64,000 nt of DNA from Mangrovicoccus ximenensis (lineage in GTDB: Bacteria > Pseudomonadota > Alphaproteobacteria > Rhodobacterales > Rhodobacteraceae): NCBI RefSeq assembly GCF_003056725.1, contig NZ_QBKZ01000002.1, forward strand, positions 198,525-262,524. The letters are read 5' to 3'. A program made the translations under genes and the position numbers. Positions 50,677-59,277 of this stretch are shown piece by piece (the first letter of the stretch is position 1; every line of letters starts with the position of its first letter). The notes under the pieces were generated by a model. It was given only the letters and a program-made list of their open reading frames with translations, searched no databases and was not told the origin of the DNA.

Positions 50677-50755
50677 GAAACCCCGCCGCAGGGGCAACTG
50701 CGAGCGGGGCTGAGAGTGCGTGTGAAGTATGCGTGCTTCGCAAGAAGAATACCCC
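50677..50755 (+). ncRNA. Structured RNA-like module B
   Basis: CCCCGC pairs with GCGGGG around a 17-base loop, then CTGAGAGTG and a hairpin GAAG-TATGCGTG-CTTC, then GCAAGAAGAA. The stem differs from module A at the closing pair in a compensating way (GG/CC to GC/GC), while the CTGA and GCAA-AGAAG parts stay. The candidate GTG start of the next gene falls in the second hairpin. Confidence 0.45.
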
Positions 50756-51002
50756 GAAACGCGGGCGCCTGTCCATCTCCAAGCACGCCGAAGCGCGCCA
50801 CAAAATCGCCGGGAAGGTGGTCTGTGACGCGTTGATCTTGGGCGAGGACTTCGACGCCTGGGCGGATGCCGCCGCGGTGCTGGCCGTGCGTCTCGACGTG
50901 CGCGAGCGCGCCGCGCTGGCCTGGGCCGCGCTCAAGAGCCTGCCCCCGGAATTCGCCGAGATGACGGCCGGTGCCGCGCTGGAGGTGCCGTTTGATGCCT
51001 GA
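50733..51002 (+). CDS. Small prophage protein of unknown function
   Basis: About 89 residues if GTG 50733 is the start: RGRLSISKHAEARHKIAGKV, VCDALILGEDFDAWADAAAV and LAVRLDVRERAALAWAALKS, a predicted all-helical domain. The stop overlaps the ATPase start (ATG 50995), so the two are coupled. The start is uncertain because the 5' part lies in the module B hairpin. By position it is an early phage gene beside a replication ATPase. Confidence 0.5.
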   Translation: MLRKKNTPKRGRLSISKHAEARHKIAGKVVCDALILGEDFDAWADAAAVLAVRLDVRERAALAWAALKSLPPEFAEMTAGAALEVPFDA

Positions 51003-52299
51003 CGATTTCATGCGCGGGATCGAGGAAGAGGCCAAGCGCCAGCAAGGCGCCAGCTACCGGCCGCCGGGCAAACTCGAAATCACCGCCACCCACCGCGCCT
51101 TGGCGGAAATGGATGGCGGCACGCCGGAGATGTACGCCCGGCAGGAGCAGGAACGGAAGCAGCAGGCGGCCACGGAGCGCCTGAAAGCGACGATGGACCC
51201 GACGCCCTTCGTTTGGCGCGACCCCTCCGCCATACCGCCGCGGCCGTGGCTCTACGGGCGCCACCTGATCCGCAAGCAGGTCTCCGTGACCGTGGCCCCC
51301 GGCGGCGTCGGCAAGTCCTCCCTGACGATCTGCGAGGGGCTGGCGATGGCCTCCGGCCGCGAGCTTCTGGGCGAATGGACCGAACGCAATCTCAAGGTCT
51401 GGATCTTCAACCTCGAGGACCCGCGCGACGAACTCGACCGCCGCATCGTCGGCGCAATGCAGCACTACCAGGTTGCCCCGGATGAAATCGCCGGGCGGCT
51501 CTTCGTGGACTCGGGCCGCGAGCGCGGGCTGTGCACAGCCGTCCAGACCCGTGAAGGCGTGGTGATCAACAAGCCGGAGATCGAGGCCCTGGCCCATGTC
51601 ATCGAGGCGCGGGGCATCGACGTTCTGGTGGTCGACCCCTTCGTGTCGTCGCACCAGGCGAACGAGAACGACAATGGCGCGATCGACCTGGTCGCCAAGG
51701 AATGGGCGCGGCTGGCTGACCGGTGCAACTGCGCGATCGAGCTGGTTCACCACACCCGGAAGACCAACGGCGAGGAAGCGACCACGGAAGGCGCCCGCGG
51801 GGCCTCTGCGCTCTTGGGGGCGGCGCGTTCCGGCCGGGTGCTCAACAAGATGCCGGACGCCATGAAGGCGGAGGCTGGCGTGCAGGACGACCCAGCGACC
51901 TATTTCGCGGTGGACCGGGACAAGGCGAACCTCGCCCCGGTGGGCGCTCGCCTCTGGCGCCGCATGGCATCGGTGCACCTGGCCAATGGCGACAGCGTGG
52001 GCGTCGCCGAGGTCTGGCAATGGCCCGACACCTTCGATGGCGTGTCGGTGCGCGATCTGCTGGCCGTGCAGCGCGCGCTCGACGGCAAGGGCATGCGCTA
52101 CTCCGACCAGTCGGGCGACGAGTGGGCGGGCTGCACCGTGGCCGAGGTGCTGGGGCTTAACCCAGTCGCTGACAAGAAGCGCATCAAGAAAATGATCGAG
52201 GCATGGCTGCGGTCCGGCGCGCTCAAGAAGGTGAAGCTCATGGACAGCAAGCGCATGGAACGGCCGTGCCTGGAGGTGGGCGAATGGGCGACCGAATGA
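50995..52299 (+). CDS. AAA ATPase, RepA/RecA-like (phage replication)
   Basis: 434 residues from ATG 50995. VTVAPGGVGKSSLTICEGLA (near 100-119) is the Walker A of RepA-like hexameric helicases; VWIFNLEDPRDELDRRI, IDVLVVDPFVSSHQANEND (Walker B) and CAIELVHHTRKTNGEEATTE, GARGASALLGAARSGRVLNK complete the RecA fold. The C-terminal ~100 residues resemble a winged-helix. Such proteins are encoded by temperate phages and mobile elements for replication initiation. It overlaps the gene before by eight bases and the next by ATGA. Complete. Confidence 0.85.
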   Translation: MPDDFMRGIEEEAKRQQGASYRPPGKLEITATHRALAEMDGGTPEMYARQEQERKQQAATERLKATMDPTPFVWRDPSAIPPRPWLYGRHLIRKQVSVTVAPGGVGKSSLTICEGLAMASGRELLGEWTERNLKVWIFNLEDPRDELDRRIVGAMQHYQVAPDEIAGRLFVDSGRERGLCTAVQTREGVVINKPEIEALAHVIEARGIDVLVVDPFVSSHQANENDNGAIDLVAKEWARLADRCNCAIELVHHTRKTNGEEATTEGARGASALLGAARSGRVLNKMPDAMKAEAGVQDDPATYFAVDRDKANLAPVGARLWRRMASVHLANGDSVGVAEVWQWPDTFDGVSVRDLLAVQRALDGKGMRYSDQSGDEWAGCTVAEVLGLNPVADKKRIKKMIEAWLRSGALKKVKLMDSKRMERPCLEVGEWATE

Positions 52300-52463
52300 C
52301 TGCCCCACCCACCCCTGAAACCGAGGTGTGGCAGGGTGTGGCAAACCCCCCTGAAATCGGCTGCCCCACCACCCCACCCCTAAAGGGGGGTGGGGGTGGT
52401 GTGGCGCGCCTCACCCCGATGGCCCTGGGGTGGGGCAACCAATCCAAGAAATCGGAGCAGTGA
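52296..52463 (+). CDS. Small coupled ORF with a G/C-run hairpin
   Basis: 55 codons from ATG 52296, in the ATGA overlap with the ATPase stop: MTAPPTPETEVWQGVANPPE and LTPMALGWGNQSKK. It is proline/glycine-rich and unlike known proteins; the middle is made by a long hairpin. It may be a coding sequence or mainly a spacer carrying the structure. The next gene starts two bases later. Confidence 0.35.
   Translation: MTAPPTPETEVWQGVANPPEIGCPTTPPLKGGGGGVARLTPMALGWGNQSKKSEQ
52364..52402. repeat. Long G-rich/C-rich inverted repeat
   Basis: CCACCACCCCACCCC, a TAAAG loop and GGGGTGGGGGTGGT form a near-perfect stem of about 14 bp. The G-rich arm (GGGGGGTGGGGGTGG) could also form a quadruplex. Possible transcription attenuator between phage genes. 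Confidence 0.5.
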
Positions 52464-52464
52464 A

Positions 52465-52659
52465 ATGAACGAAGACGTGATGCTCGAACAGTACGCCGCG
52501 CAGATCTTTGACAGCCTGGTGGCGGCAGCGAGAACCCGCGGGGATGACCCGCTGGAGGACATGCGGGGCGTCCGCAAGATGCTGGCCATTCAACTGAGGC
52601 TGGCTGACGAGGCGATCGAGGCCATGACCGCGAAGCCCAAGAAGCGGGGGCGGAAATGA
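52465..52659 (+). CDS. Small prophage protein
   Basis: 64 residues from ATG 52465 after a GGAGCAG ribosome site: NEDVMLEQYAAQIFDSLVAA, ARTRGDDPLEDMRGVRKMLA, then a basic tail KPKKRGRK. Helical; no family recognised. Overlaps the next gene by ATGA, so it belongs to the same early phage operon. Confidence 0.6.
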   Translation: MNEDVMLEQYAAQIFDSLVAAARTRGDDPLEDMRGVRKMLAIQLRLADEAIEAMTAKPKKRGRK

Positions 52660-52910
52660 CCGAGGACGACAAGCAAGCGACTGACCAGGTTGCCGGGGCC
52701 ATCAAGGCGCTGATGGCGATGCTGGTGGCACAGGGGCACGACCCCCGCCACGTCCTGGCCGCAGCGCATGCCGTGGCCGTCTCAGAGATCGCGGCAGTCT
52801 ATGGCGGGCCGGTGGCGGCCGAGAGGGCAAGGGCAGCGGCGCAGCAGGTCGAGGGCCTGCCGCCTGCCTCGCTGGCCTGGGCGATGGAGACGGAGGGGCG
52901 GCCATGCTGA
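52656..52910 (+). CDS. Small prophage protein
   Basis: 84 residues from ATG 52656 in an ATGA overlap: TDQVAGAIKALMAMLVAQGH, DPRHVLAAAHAVAVSEIAAV, YGGPVAAERARAAAQQVEG. All-helical, alanine-rich, no family recognised. It overlaps the following small frame at ATG 52904. Confidence 0.6.
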   Translation: MTEDDKQATDQVAGAIKALMAMLVAQGHDPRHVLAAAHAVAVSEIAAVYGGPVAAERARAAAQQVEGLPPASLAWAMETEGRPC

Positions 52911-53059
52911 CCCCATTTGAGGCGCTTTCGGGTCCTTCTGGGGCCTCTGGGGCGTGGGTAGTTTGGCATCCCGATGGTTTGCTAGCCGCAGACCTGCCGA
53001 CGTGTTCCACCACAACAACGGTAAAATTCACATATTATGGAGGGCGTTATGGCGACTGA
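52904..53059 (+). CDS. Very small ORF before the tape-measure gene
   Basis: 51 codons from ATG 52904, overlapping the previous stop. The C-terminus overlaps the tape-measure start. Sequence LTPFEALSGPSGASGAWVVW has the look of short phage peptides, but there is no family match, so coding is uncertain. Confidence 0.3.
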   Translation: MLTPFEALSGPSGASGAWVVWHPDGLLAADLPTCSTTTTVKFTYYGGRYGD

Positions 53060-53295
53060 CCCTAACATCAGAATCCGCATCAGCGCCGACAGCGCAGACG
53101 CCGAGGGCGGCCTGCGCCGCACCGAGGACGCGCTAGAGCGCACCGGGGCTGCAGCGGCACGGACCTCGCGCCGGACCTACGACATGGGCCGCCGGGCGCA
53201 GGAGGTCGGGCGGCAGATGTCCGGCCAGACGCGGGCCCAGATCCAGAACGTCGGCTTCCAGATCCAGGACTTCGCGGTTCAGGTGGGCGCCGCTT
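53049..53295 (+). pseudogene. Phage tail tape-measure protein, 5' fragment
   Basis: ATG 53049, with GGAGGG six bases before, opens ATDPNIRIRISADSADAEGG, a coiled coil (RAQEVGRQMSGQTRAQIQNV) and FQIQDFAVQVGA, a motif near the start of lambda-like tape-measure proteins. Those proteins span 800-2000 residues and set tail length. About 80 codons remain; the same frame then runs through non-coding-like sequence into trkH. Early and tail genes are adjacent here without head genes between, so the prophage has itself been shortened. Confidence 0.75.
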
Positions 53296-53411
53296 GCCGC
53301 GGAAGGCCTGGGCTGGGAGCCCTGAGCGCCGCTGCCGCCTTGGCGCCACAGCCGCGCCGGGGTGCCGGAGGGGCGCTTGACAGCGTGGGGCGCCCGCGCC
53401 ATCGCAGGCAC

Positions 53412-54857
53412 ATGATCGATCTGCGCCCCGTTGCCTATGTGATCGGCATGCTCGTCGCGGTTCTGGGCGCGACCATGCTGGTGCCTCTGCTGGTGGACCT
53501 CGCCTATGGCAACGGCCACTGGCCGGCCTTCCTGATCAGCGGCGTGCTGGCCTGCATGGTCGGCGGGCTGACCGCGCTGTCCTGTTCCTCGACGGCCGGA
53601 ACCGGGCTGACGCTGCAGCAGACCTTCCTTCTGACCACGCTGGTCTGGGTGGCGCTGCCCGCGGCGGGCGCGCTGCCCTTCATGTTCGGGGCGACCGACG
53701 CGCGGCTGGTCGATGCCTATTTCGAGGCGATGTCGGGGATGACCACCACCGGCTCGACGGTGTTTTCCGGGCTCGAATACCTGCCCAAGGGTCTGCTCCT
53801 CTGGCGCGGCATGCTGCAATGGTTCGGCGGCATCGGCATCATCGTCGTGGCGATGGTGTTCCTGCCCGAACTGCGGATCGGCGGCATGCAGATCTTCCGC
53901 TCGGAAGCCTTCGACACGATGGGCAAGATCCTGCCGCGCGCCGCCGAGATCGCCAGCCGCATCTCGGTGATCTATGTCGGGCTGACGATCAGCTGCGCGA
54001 TCACCTTCTTCGCCTTCGGCATGTCGGGCTTCGACTCGATCGTGCATGCGATGACCACGATCTCCACCGGCGGCTTCGCCAATTACGACGCCTCCTTCGG
54101 CCAGTTCAACGCGCCCGAGACCTATGCCTGCTCGATCTACATGATCCTAGCGGCGCTGCCCTTCGTGCGCTATGTCCAGCTGATCCACCAGGGGCCGAAG
54201 CCGCTTTGGCGCGACAGCCAGGTCCGCGCCTTCGTCGGCACGATCTCGGTGATGACGCTGATCCTCTTCGCCTTCGTCGAACATATCGGCATGGGCGGCG
54301 AGGAGGGCTTCCGCGAGGCGATCTTCAACACCGCCTCGATCATGACCGGCACCGGCTACGCCAATACCGATTACATGAAATGGGGCAGCTTCGCGGTCGG
54401 CTACTTCTTCTTCGCCGGGCTGATCGGCGGCTGTGCGGGCTCGACCGCCTGCTCGATCAAGATCTTCCGCTACCAGATCCTGTTCGCCTCGATCGTCACC
54501 CAGATCAAGCGCATCCACTCGCCCTCCGGCGTCTTCGTGACCCGCTTCGAGGGGCGCGCCGTGGATGACGATGCGCTGGGATCGGTGATGGCCTTCTTCG
54601 TGATGTTCATCCTGTCGATCGGGGTGCTGTCGGTAGGGCTGACGCTAACCGGACTCGATTTCATCACCGCGCTGTCCTCGGCGGCGACGGCGCTGGCGAA
54701 TGTCGGGCCCGGCCTCGGCGACCAGGTGGGGCCCGCGGGCAATTTCGCCGGGATCAATGATCTTGCCAAATGGATGCTCGCCTTCGGCATGCTGGTCGGG
54801 CGGCTCGAGGTGATGGTGGTCTACACGATCCTCACCATCCAGTTCTGGCGCGCCTGA
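53412..54857 (+). CDS. trkH: TrkH-family potassium uptake protein
   Basis: 481 residues from ATG 53412 (MIDLRPVAYVIGMLVAVLGA). It has the four M1-P-M2 repeats of K+ channels: MSGMTTTGSTVFSGLE, AMTTISTGGFANYDASF, TASIMTGTGYANTDYM and SSAATALANVGPGLGDQVGP as the filter regions, plus GGCAGSTACSIKIFRY. It forms the membrane part of the Trk system, with TrkA controlling gating. The frame is open further upstream into a phage gene, but the family start fits ATG 53412. Intact, next to pheT. Confidence 0.93.
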   Translation: MIDLRPVAYVIGMLVAVLGATMLVPLLVDLAYGNGHWPAFLISGVLACMVGGLTALSCSSTAGTGLTLQQTFLLTTLVWVALPAAGALPFMFGATDARLVDAYFEAMSGMTTTGSTVFSGLEYLPKGLLLWRGMLQWFGGIGIIVVAMVFLPELRIGGMQIFRSEAFDTMGKILPRAAEIASRISVIYVGLTISCAITFFAFGMSGFDSIVHAMTTISTGGFANYDASFGQFNAPETYACSIYMILAALPFVRYVQLIHQGPKPLWRDSQVRAFVGTISVMTLILFAFVEHIGMGGEEGFREAIFNTASIMTGTGYANTDYMKWGSFAVGYFFFAGLIGGCAGSTACSIKIFRYQILFASIVTQIKRIHSPSGVFVTRFEGRAVDDDALGSVMAFFVMFILSIGVLSVGLTLTGLDFITALSSAATALANVGPGLGDQVGPAGNFAGINDLAKWMLAFGMLVGRLEVMVVYTILTIQFWRA

Positions 54858-54926
54858 GCCCCGCGGCCACTTCCCTTTCCGGTTTCGGGCCGCTAGGAGG
54901 CTGGCCAAGACCGTGAGGGGAAAACC

Positions 54927-57341
54927 ATGAAGTTCACTCTGTCCTGGCTCAAAGACCATCTCGACACGCAGGCCTCCGTCGAGGAGATCGCCTATGCCCT
55001 GACCGACCTCGGGCTCGAAGTCGAGGAAATCTCAAATCCGGCGGAAAAACTTGCGGGCTTTTCCCTCGGCAAGGTGGTCAAGGCCGAGAAGCATCCCGAC
55101 GCCGACAAGCTGCGCGTCTGCCAGGTGGAAACCGCCGACGGCCCGACCCAGATCGTCTGCGGCGCGCCGAATGCGCGCGAAGGCATCACCGTCGTCGTCG
55201 CCAAGCCCGGCACCTATGTCCCGGGCATCGACATCACCATCCAGAAGGGCGTGATCCGCGGCCAGGAAAGCTTCGGCATGATGTGCTCGGTGCGCGAGCT
55301 GGAGCTGGGCGAGGACCATGACGGCATCATCGAGCTGCCCTCGGGCGAGGTCGGCCAGAGCTTCCCCGACTGGCTGGCGGCCAACGATCCGGCAAAGGTC
55401 GACCCGGTGATCGAGATCGCCATCACCCCGAACCGTCCGGACGCGCTCGGCGTCGAGGGCATCGCCCGCGACCTCGCCGCCCGCGGCGTCGGCACGCTGA
55501 AACCGCGCCCCGCGAAGACGATCGACGCGAAATTCCCCTGTCCGGTCAGCGTCTCGATCGACGCGGACACGGCTCCGCAGGCGCCGGTCTTCTACGGCCG
55601 GCTGATCCGCGGCGTGAAGAACGGCCCGTCGCCCGAATGGATGCAGCAGCGCCTGAAGGCGATCGGCCTGCGCCCGATCAGCTTCCTCGTCGACGTCACC
55701 AACTTCTTCACTCATGATGCCTGCCGTCCGCTGCATGTCTTCGACGCCGACAAGATCACCGGCAACACCCTGCGGGTGCACAAGGCCCAGGGCGGCGAGA
55801 CCCTGACCGGGCTCGATGAGAAGGACTATGTCTTCGAGCCGGGCATGACTGTGATTTCGGATGCCGAAGGCCCGGAAAGCATCGCCGGCGTGATGGGCGG
55901 GCTCAGGACGGGATGCACCGACGAAACCGTCAATGTCTTCGTCGAGGCCGCCTATTTCGACCCGATCCGCACCGCTCTGACGGGCCGGGCGCTGAAGATC
56001 AACTCGGACGCGCGCTACCGCTTCGAGCGCGGCATCGACCCGCTCTGGACCCCGGTCGGGCTGGACGAGGCCTGCGCGATGATCCTGGAGATCGCCGGCG
56101 GCGAAGCCTCCGAGGTCGTCACCGCGGGCGCGCTGCCCGATGTCGCGCGCAGCTACAAGCTCGATGTCGAGCGGGTGCAGAGCCTCGTCGGCATGGAGAT
56201 CGCGCCCGAGACCCAGCGCGCGACGCTGGCCGCGCTCGGCTTCGCGCTCGACGCCGATGACATGGCTGCCGTGCCATCCTGGCGCCCGGACATCCTGGGC
56301 GAGGCGGATCTGGTCGAGGAAGTCGCCCGCGTGGCGTCGCTGACCAAGCTCCAGGGCCGCCCGATGGCCCGCGCCCAAGCGGGCGTGCCGAAGCCGATCC
56401 TGACCCCGCAGCAGCGCCGCGAGATCGCCGCGCGCCGGATGCTGGCCAGCTTGGGCTACAACGAATGCGTGACCTACAGCTTCGTCGACCGCAAATCGGC
56501 CGAGCGCTTCGGCGGCGGCGATGCGGCCCGCGCGCTGGAGAACCCGATCTCCGCCGATCTGGGCCACATGCGTCCCGACCTGCTGCCCGGCCTGCTGATG
56601 GCCGCGGCACGCAACCAGGCGCGCGGCTTCGCCGATCTGGCGCTGTTCGAGGTCGGTCCGGCCTTCTCGGGCGGAGAGCCGGAGGAGCAGTCCACCCATG
56701 TCACCGGCCTGCTGGTCGGACATAGCGGTCCGCGCGATCCGCATGGCGCGCGCCGGGCGCTCGATGTCTATGACGCCAAGGCGGACATGGAGGCGGTGCT
56801 GTCCGCGGTCGGCGCGCCGGAGAAGGCGCAGATCTTCCGCAACACGCCGGACTGGTTCCACCCGGGGCGGTCGGGCCGCGTCGGGCTCGGCCCGAAGAAG
56901 ACCATCGCGGTCTTCGGCGAGTTGCATCCGCGGGTGCTTGAGCAGTTCGGCGTCAAGGGCCCGGCGCTGGCCTTCACCGTGATGCCCGCCGAGGTGCCGC
57001 TGCCGAAGAAGGCGGTGACCACCCGTCCGGCGCTTGTGCTGAACGACCTGCAGGCGGTGGAACGCGATTTCGCCTTCGTGGTGGATGCCTCCGTCGAGGC
57101 GCTGGCGCTGGTCAATGCCGCCGCGGGCGCCGACAAGGCGCTGATCGAGGCGGTGCGGGTCTTCGACGAGTTCGCGGGCGGCAAGGCCGAGGCCCAGATG
57201 GGTGCCGGCAAGAAGTCGCTGGCGATCTCGGTGCGGCTGCAGCCGGTCGACAAGACCCTGACCGAGAAGGACATCGAGGCGGTCAGCGCCAAGATCGTCG
57301 AGAAGGTGAAGAAGGCCACCGGCGCAGAGCTGCGCGGCTGA
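54927..57341 (+). CDS. pheT: Phenylalanyl-tRNA synthetase beta subunit
   Basis: 804 residues, the family length, from ATG 54927. MKFTLSWLKDHLDTQASVEE opens the protein; a tRNA-binding OB domain (VVKAEKHPDADKLRVCQVET, TIQKGVIRGQESFGMMCSVR) spans about 40-150; B3/B4 (PDALGVEGIARDLAARGVG, FLVDVTNFFTHDACRPLH) carries editing; B5 (RRSYK-like VARSYKLDVERVQSLVGMEI) follows and the anticodon-binding FDX-ACB domain ends it (LNDLQAVERDFAFVVDASVE). It attaches phenylalanine to tRNA with PheS, which is not in the window. Complete. Confidence 0.97.
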   Translation: MKFTLSWLKDHLDTQASVEEIAYALTDLGLEVEEISNPAEKLAGFSLGKVVKAEKHPDADKLRVCQVETADGPTQIVCGAPNAREGITVVVAKPGTYVPGIDITIQKGVIRGQESFGMMCSVRELELGEDHDGIIELPSGEVGQSFPDWLAANDPAKVDPVIEIAITPNRPDALGVEGIARDLAARGVGTLKPRPAKTIDAKFPCPVSVSIDADTAPQAPVFYGRLIRGVKNGPSPEWMQQRLKAIGLRPISFLVDVTNFFTHDACRPLHVFDADKITGNTLRVHKAQGGETLTGLDEKDYVFEPGMTVISDAEGPESIAGVMGGLRTGCTDETVNVFVEAAYFDPIRTALTGRALKINSDARYRFERGIDPLWTPVGLDEACAMILEIAGGEASEVVTAGALPDVARSYKLDVERVQSLVGMEIAPETQRATLAALGFALDADDMAAVPSWRPDILGEADLVEEVARVASLTKLQGRPMARAQAGVPKPILTPQQRREIAARRMLASLGYNECVTYSFVDRKSAERFGGGDAARALENPISADLGHMRPDLLPGLLMAAARNQARGFADLALFEVGPAFSGGEPEEQSTHVTGLLVGHSGPRDPHGARRALDVYDAKADMEAVLSAVGAPEKAQIFRNTPDWFHPGRSGRVGLGPKKTIAVFGELHPRVLEQFGVKGPALAFTVMPAEVPLPKKAVTTRPALVLNDLQAVERDFAFVVDASVEALALVNAAAGADKALIEAVRVFDEFAGGKAEAQMGAGKKSLAISVRLQPVDKTLTEKDIEAVSAKIVEKVKKATGAELRG

Positions 57342-57384
57342 GCCGCGGCGGCGGCCCGGAAGGGCGGGGCGGGCTGCAGAGAGC

Positions 57385-57620
57385 TTGCCCCGGAGTCCTG
57401 GCTGGGCCGCGGCACCATTGCTGCGGAAGTAGGCCTCAAGATCCTGTGCCGCTTGCCTTGGCCGAGCTCAGGCCGCGCATTCGAGCTCGGCAGTGCCGCG
57501 GGCAGTGAAGCGGCTCAGGACAGGGCAGGAAACGCCATCGGCATTCCGGTTCGCGCGGCTCTGGATAAGCCTGTCCGGGAAAGGGGACCTGCGGCCGTCA
57601 GCCGTATTGCGCAACAGGGC
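57385..57620. mobile_element. IS debris with a family-A end
   Basis: The left part (CATTGCTGCGGAAGTAGGCC) resembles 20248 onward, and 57560-57618 (GGATAAGCCTGTCCGGGAAA, GGGGACCTGCGGCCGTCAGC, CGTATTGCGCAACAG) is a diverged copy of the 14190-14256 end. No transposase frame survives. Confidence 0.6.
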
Positions 57621-57810
57621 CTCTTCCCGTGGTCAGCCAACCAATCCATGAAGTGCTTCCCGTCTTGCTTCTGGATGAAAGTAAGCTTGAACTGCCTTCC
57701 GGCGGTGCCGCCATGTCGCATCCTGATGCTATCAAGCGTTTTCCAGTTGGCCGGACATTTGGCGGGAAACGGACCAACTCCTTAGATTTGTCAATGGGTT
57801 AAACCATGGA
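57621..57810. other. Short intergenic remnant before tRNA-Ser
   Basis: Contains a minus-strand frame starting at 57721 with FKLTFIQKQDGKHFMDWLAD, about 45 residues, too short to identify and fused into IS debris. Lower GC than its surroundings. Confidence 0.35.
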
Positions 57811-57900
57811 TGGCGGAGGAGGTGGGATTCGAACCCACGGTACGCTTTCACGCACGCCGGTTTTCAAGACCGGTGCAATCGACCACTCTGCCACTCCTCC
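57811..57900 (-). tRNA. tRNA-Ser (TGA)
   Basis: Class II tRNA on the minus strand: acceptor GGAGGAG (57894-57900) with CTCCTCC, D-arm TGGCAGAGTGGTCGATTGCA, anticodon loop CTTGAAA (TGA), a long variable arm GTGCGTGAAAGCGTAC, T-arm GTGGGTTCGAATCCCAC, discriminator G and encoded CCA at 57811-57813. It reads UCA and related serine codons. Confidence 0.96.
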
Positions 57901-58109
57901 GAATGCCGGGCGCAAGTGGCGGCGCCCCGGGCCGTGCTGGCGTTCCGGGAGGGAAACCCGGTCACGGTGCAGGCCGCGGGGTTCGTCATGGCGTCCAATG
58001 CGGGGGAGGTCAAGATGGCAGAGCCTGCTCCGGCGCATGCTTCCGGCATGTGCGGCCCCATGGTATCACAAATCCGTAACACATCATTAAGGATTAAGGG
58101 GTTTCCCGA

Positions 58110-58556
58110 ATGGCGCTCGTCCAGGAATTCAAGGCCTTCATTTCCCGTGGCAATGTCATGGACATGGCGGTGGGCATCATCGTCGGCGCGGCCTTCACGG
58201 GCATCGTCAATTCGCTCGTCGCCGACCTGATCAATCCGGTGCTGGGGCTCGTCGTCGGCGGCATCGACTTCACCGACATGGCCATCACCTTCGGTGAAGG
58301 GGAGATGGCGGCGACCCTCGCCTATGGCAAGTTCATCATGGCCGTGATCAATTTCCTGATCATCGCCTGGGTGGTGTTCCTGCTGGTCAAGGCGGTGAAC
58401 CGGGTCAAGGACGGGCTGGCGCAGAAGGCGCGGGGCGATGTGCCTGATCCGGCAGATGCCGCCGAGTTGCCCGCGCCGACCGAAACCGAGATCCTCACCG
58501 AGATCCGCGATCTGCTGAAGGCGCAGGCCGGGCCTCAGGGCCCGGCAGCCGGCTAG
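58110..58556 (+). CDS. mscL: Large-conductance mechanosensitive channel MscL
   Basis: 148 residues. Amphipathic N-terminus [20 protein letters not shown], first membrane helix with the gate [20 protein letters not shown], periplasmic loop and second helix [20 protein letters not shown], and the C-terminal bundle [14 protein letters not shown]. It opens on membrane tension to release solutes in osmotic downshock. Complete; the converging GST gene ends eight bases after its stop. Confidence 0.97.
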   Translation: MALVQEFKAFISRGNVMDMAVGIIVGAAFTGIVNSLVADLINPVLGLVVGGIDFTDMAITFGEGEMAATLAYGKFIMAVINFLIIAWVVFLLVKAVNRVKDGLAQKARGDVPDPADAAELPAPTETEILTEIRDLLKAQAGPQGPAAG

Positions 58557-58563
58557 CTCCGGA

Positions 58564-59277
58564 TCAGCCTTCGCGGGACGGGATGTCGAGCGCGCGCTGC
58601 ACCGCCGGTCGCGCCAGGAAGCGGTCGCGCCAGGCGGTCACGTTCGCGAAGCTGTCGATCTCCAGCGCCTCGCCGGCCCCGTAGGTTTCCGTCAGGGCCC
58701 GCACCCAAGGGCCGGTCGCCATGTCGGCGATGGAATAGCTTCCGGTGATCCAGTCGCGCCCGGCGAGGCGGCCGTCGAGCACGCCAAGCAGGCGCCTGGC
58801 CTCTGCCGTGTAGCGGGCGCGGGGGCGGGGGTCTTCGATTTCGGCGCCGGCGAACTTGGCGAAATAGCCGAGCTGGCCGAACATCGGGCCGGCGCCTCCC
58901 ATCTGCCACATTAGCCATTGGATTGTCTCGGCGCGCGCCGCTGCCGTGGCCCCGAGGAATCGTCCGGTCTTTTCGGCGAGGTAGATCAGGATGGCGCCGG
59001 ATTCGAACAGGCCGAGCGGCGTGCCGTCCGGACCGTCGGGATCGATGATCGCGGGGATCTTGTTGTTGGGGTTGAGCGACAGGAATTCGGGACTCTTCAC
59101 GTCGGCATCGGCCAGGGTCACGAGATGCGGCTCGTAGCGCAGTCCGGTCTCTTCCAGCATCGCGGAGACCTTGATGCCGTTCGGCGTCGGGAAGGAATAG
59201 AGCTGGATCGCCGTCGGATCGGCAGCGGGCCAGCGCCGGGAGATCGGGAAATCTGCGAGCGGGGAAGTCGCGGTCAT
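58564..59277 (-). CDS. Glutathione S-transferase (YghU-type)
   Basis: 237 residues from ATG 59277. Thioredoxin-like half: IQLYSFPTPNGIKVSAMLEE, YEPHLVTLADADVKSPEFLS, LNPNNKIPAIIDP and LFESGAILIYLAEKTGRFLG (glutathione-binding ES). The helical half has QWLMWQMGGAGPMFGQLGYF, DPRPRARYTAEARRLLGVLD and DWITGSYSIADMATGPWV. The NPNNK and WQMGGAGPM motifs are typical of the YghU/Ure2p-like nu class, which have disulfide reductase activity. Complete. Confidence 0.9.
   Translation of the reverse strand: MTATSPLADFPISRRWPAADPTAIQLYSFPTPNGIKVSAMLEETGLRYEPHLVTLADADVKSPEFLSLNPNNKIPAIIDPDGPDGTPLGLFESGAILIYLAEKTGRFLGATAAARAETIQWLMWQMGGAGPMFGQLGYFAKFAGAEIEDPRPRARYTAEARRLLGVLDGRLAGRDWITGSYSIADMATGPWVRALTETYGAGEALEIDSFANVTAWRDRFLARPAVQRALDIPSREG

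Noticed and set aside
50550..50755. Hammerhead-like CTGA next to stems in the two RNA modules
   Set aside because: The CTGATGA and GAAA core of hammerhead ribozymes is not complete in either copy.
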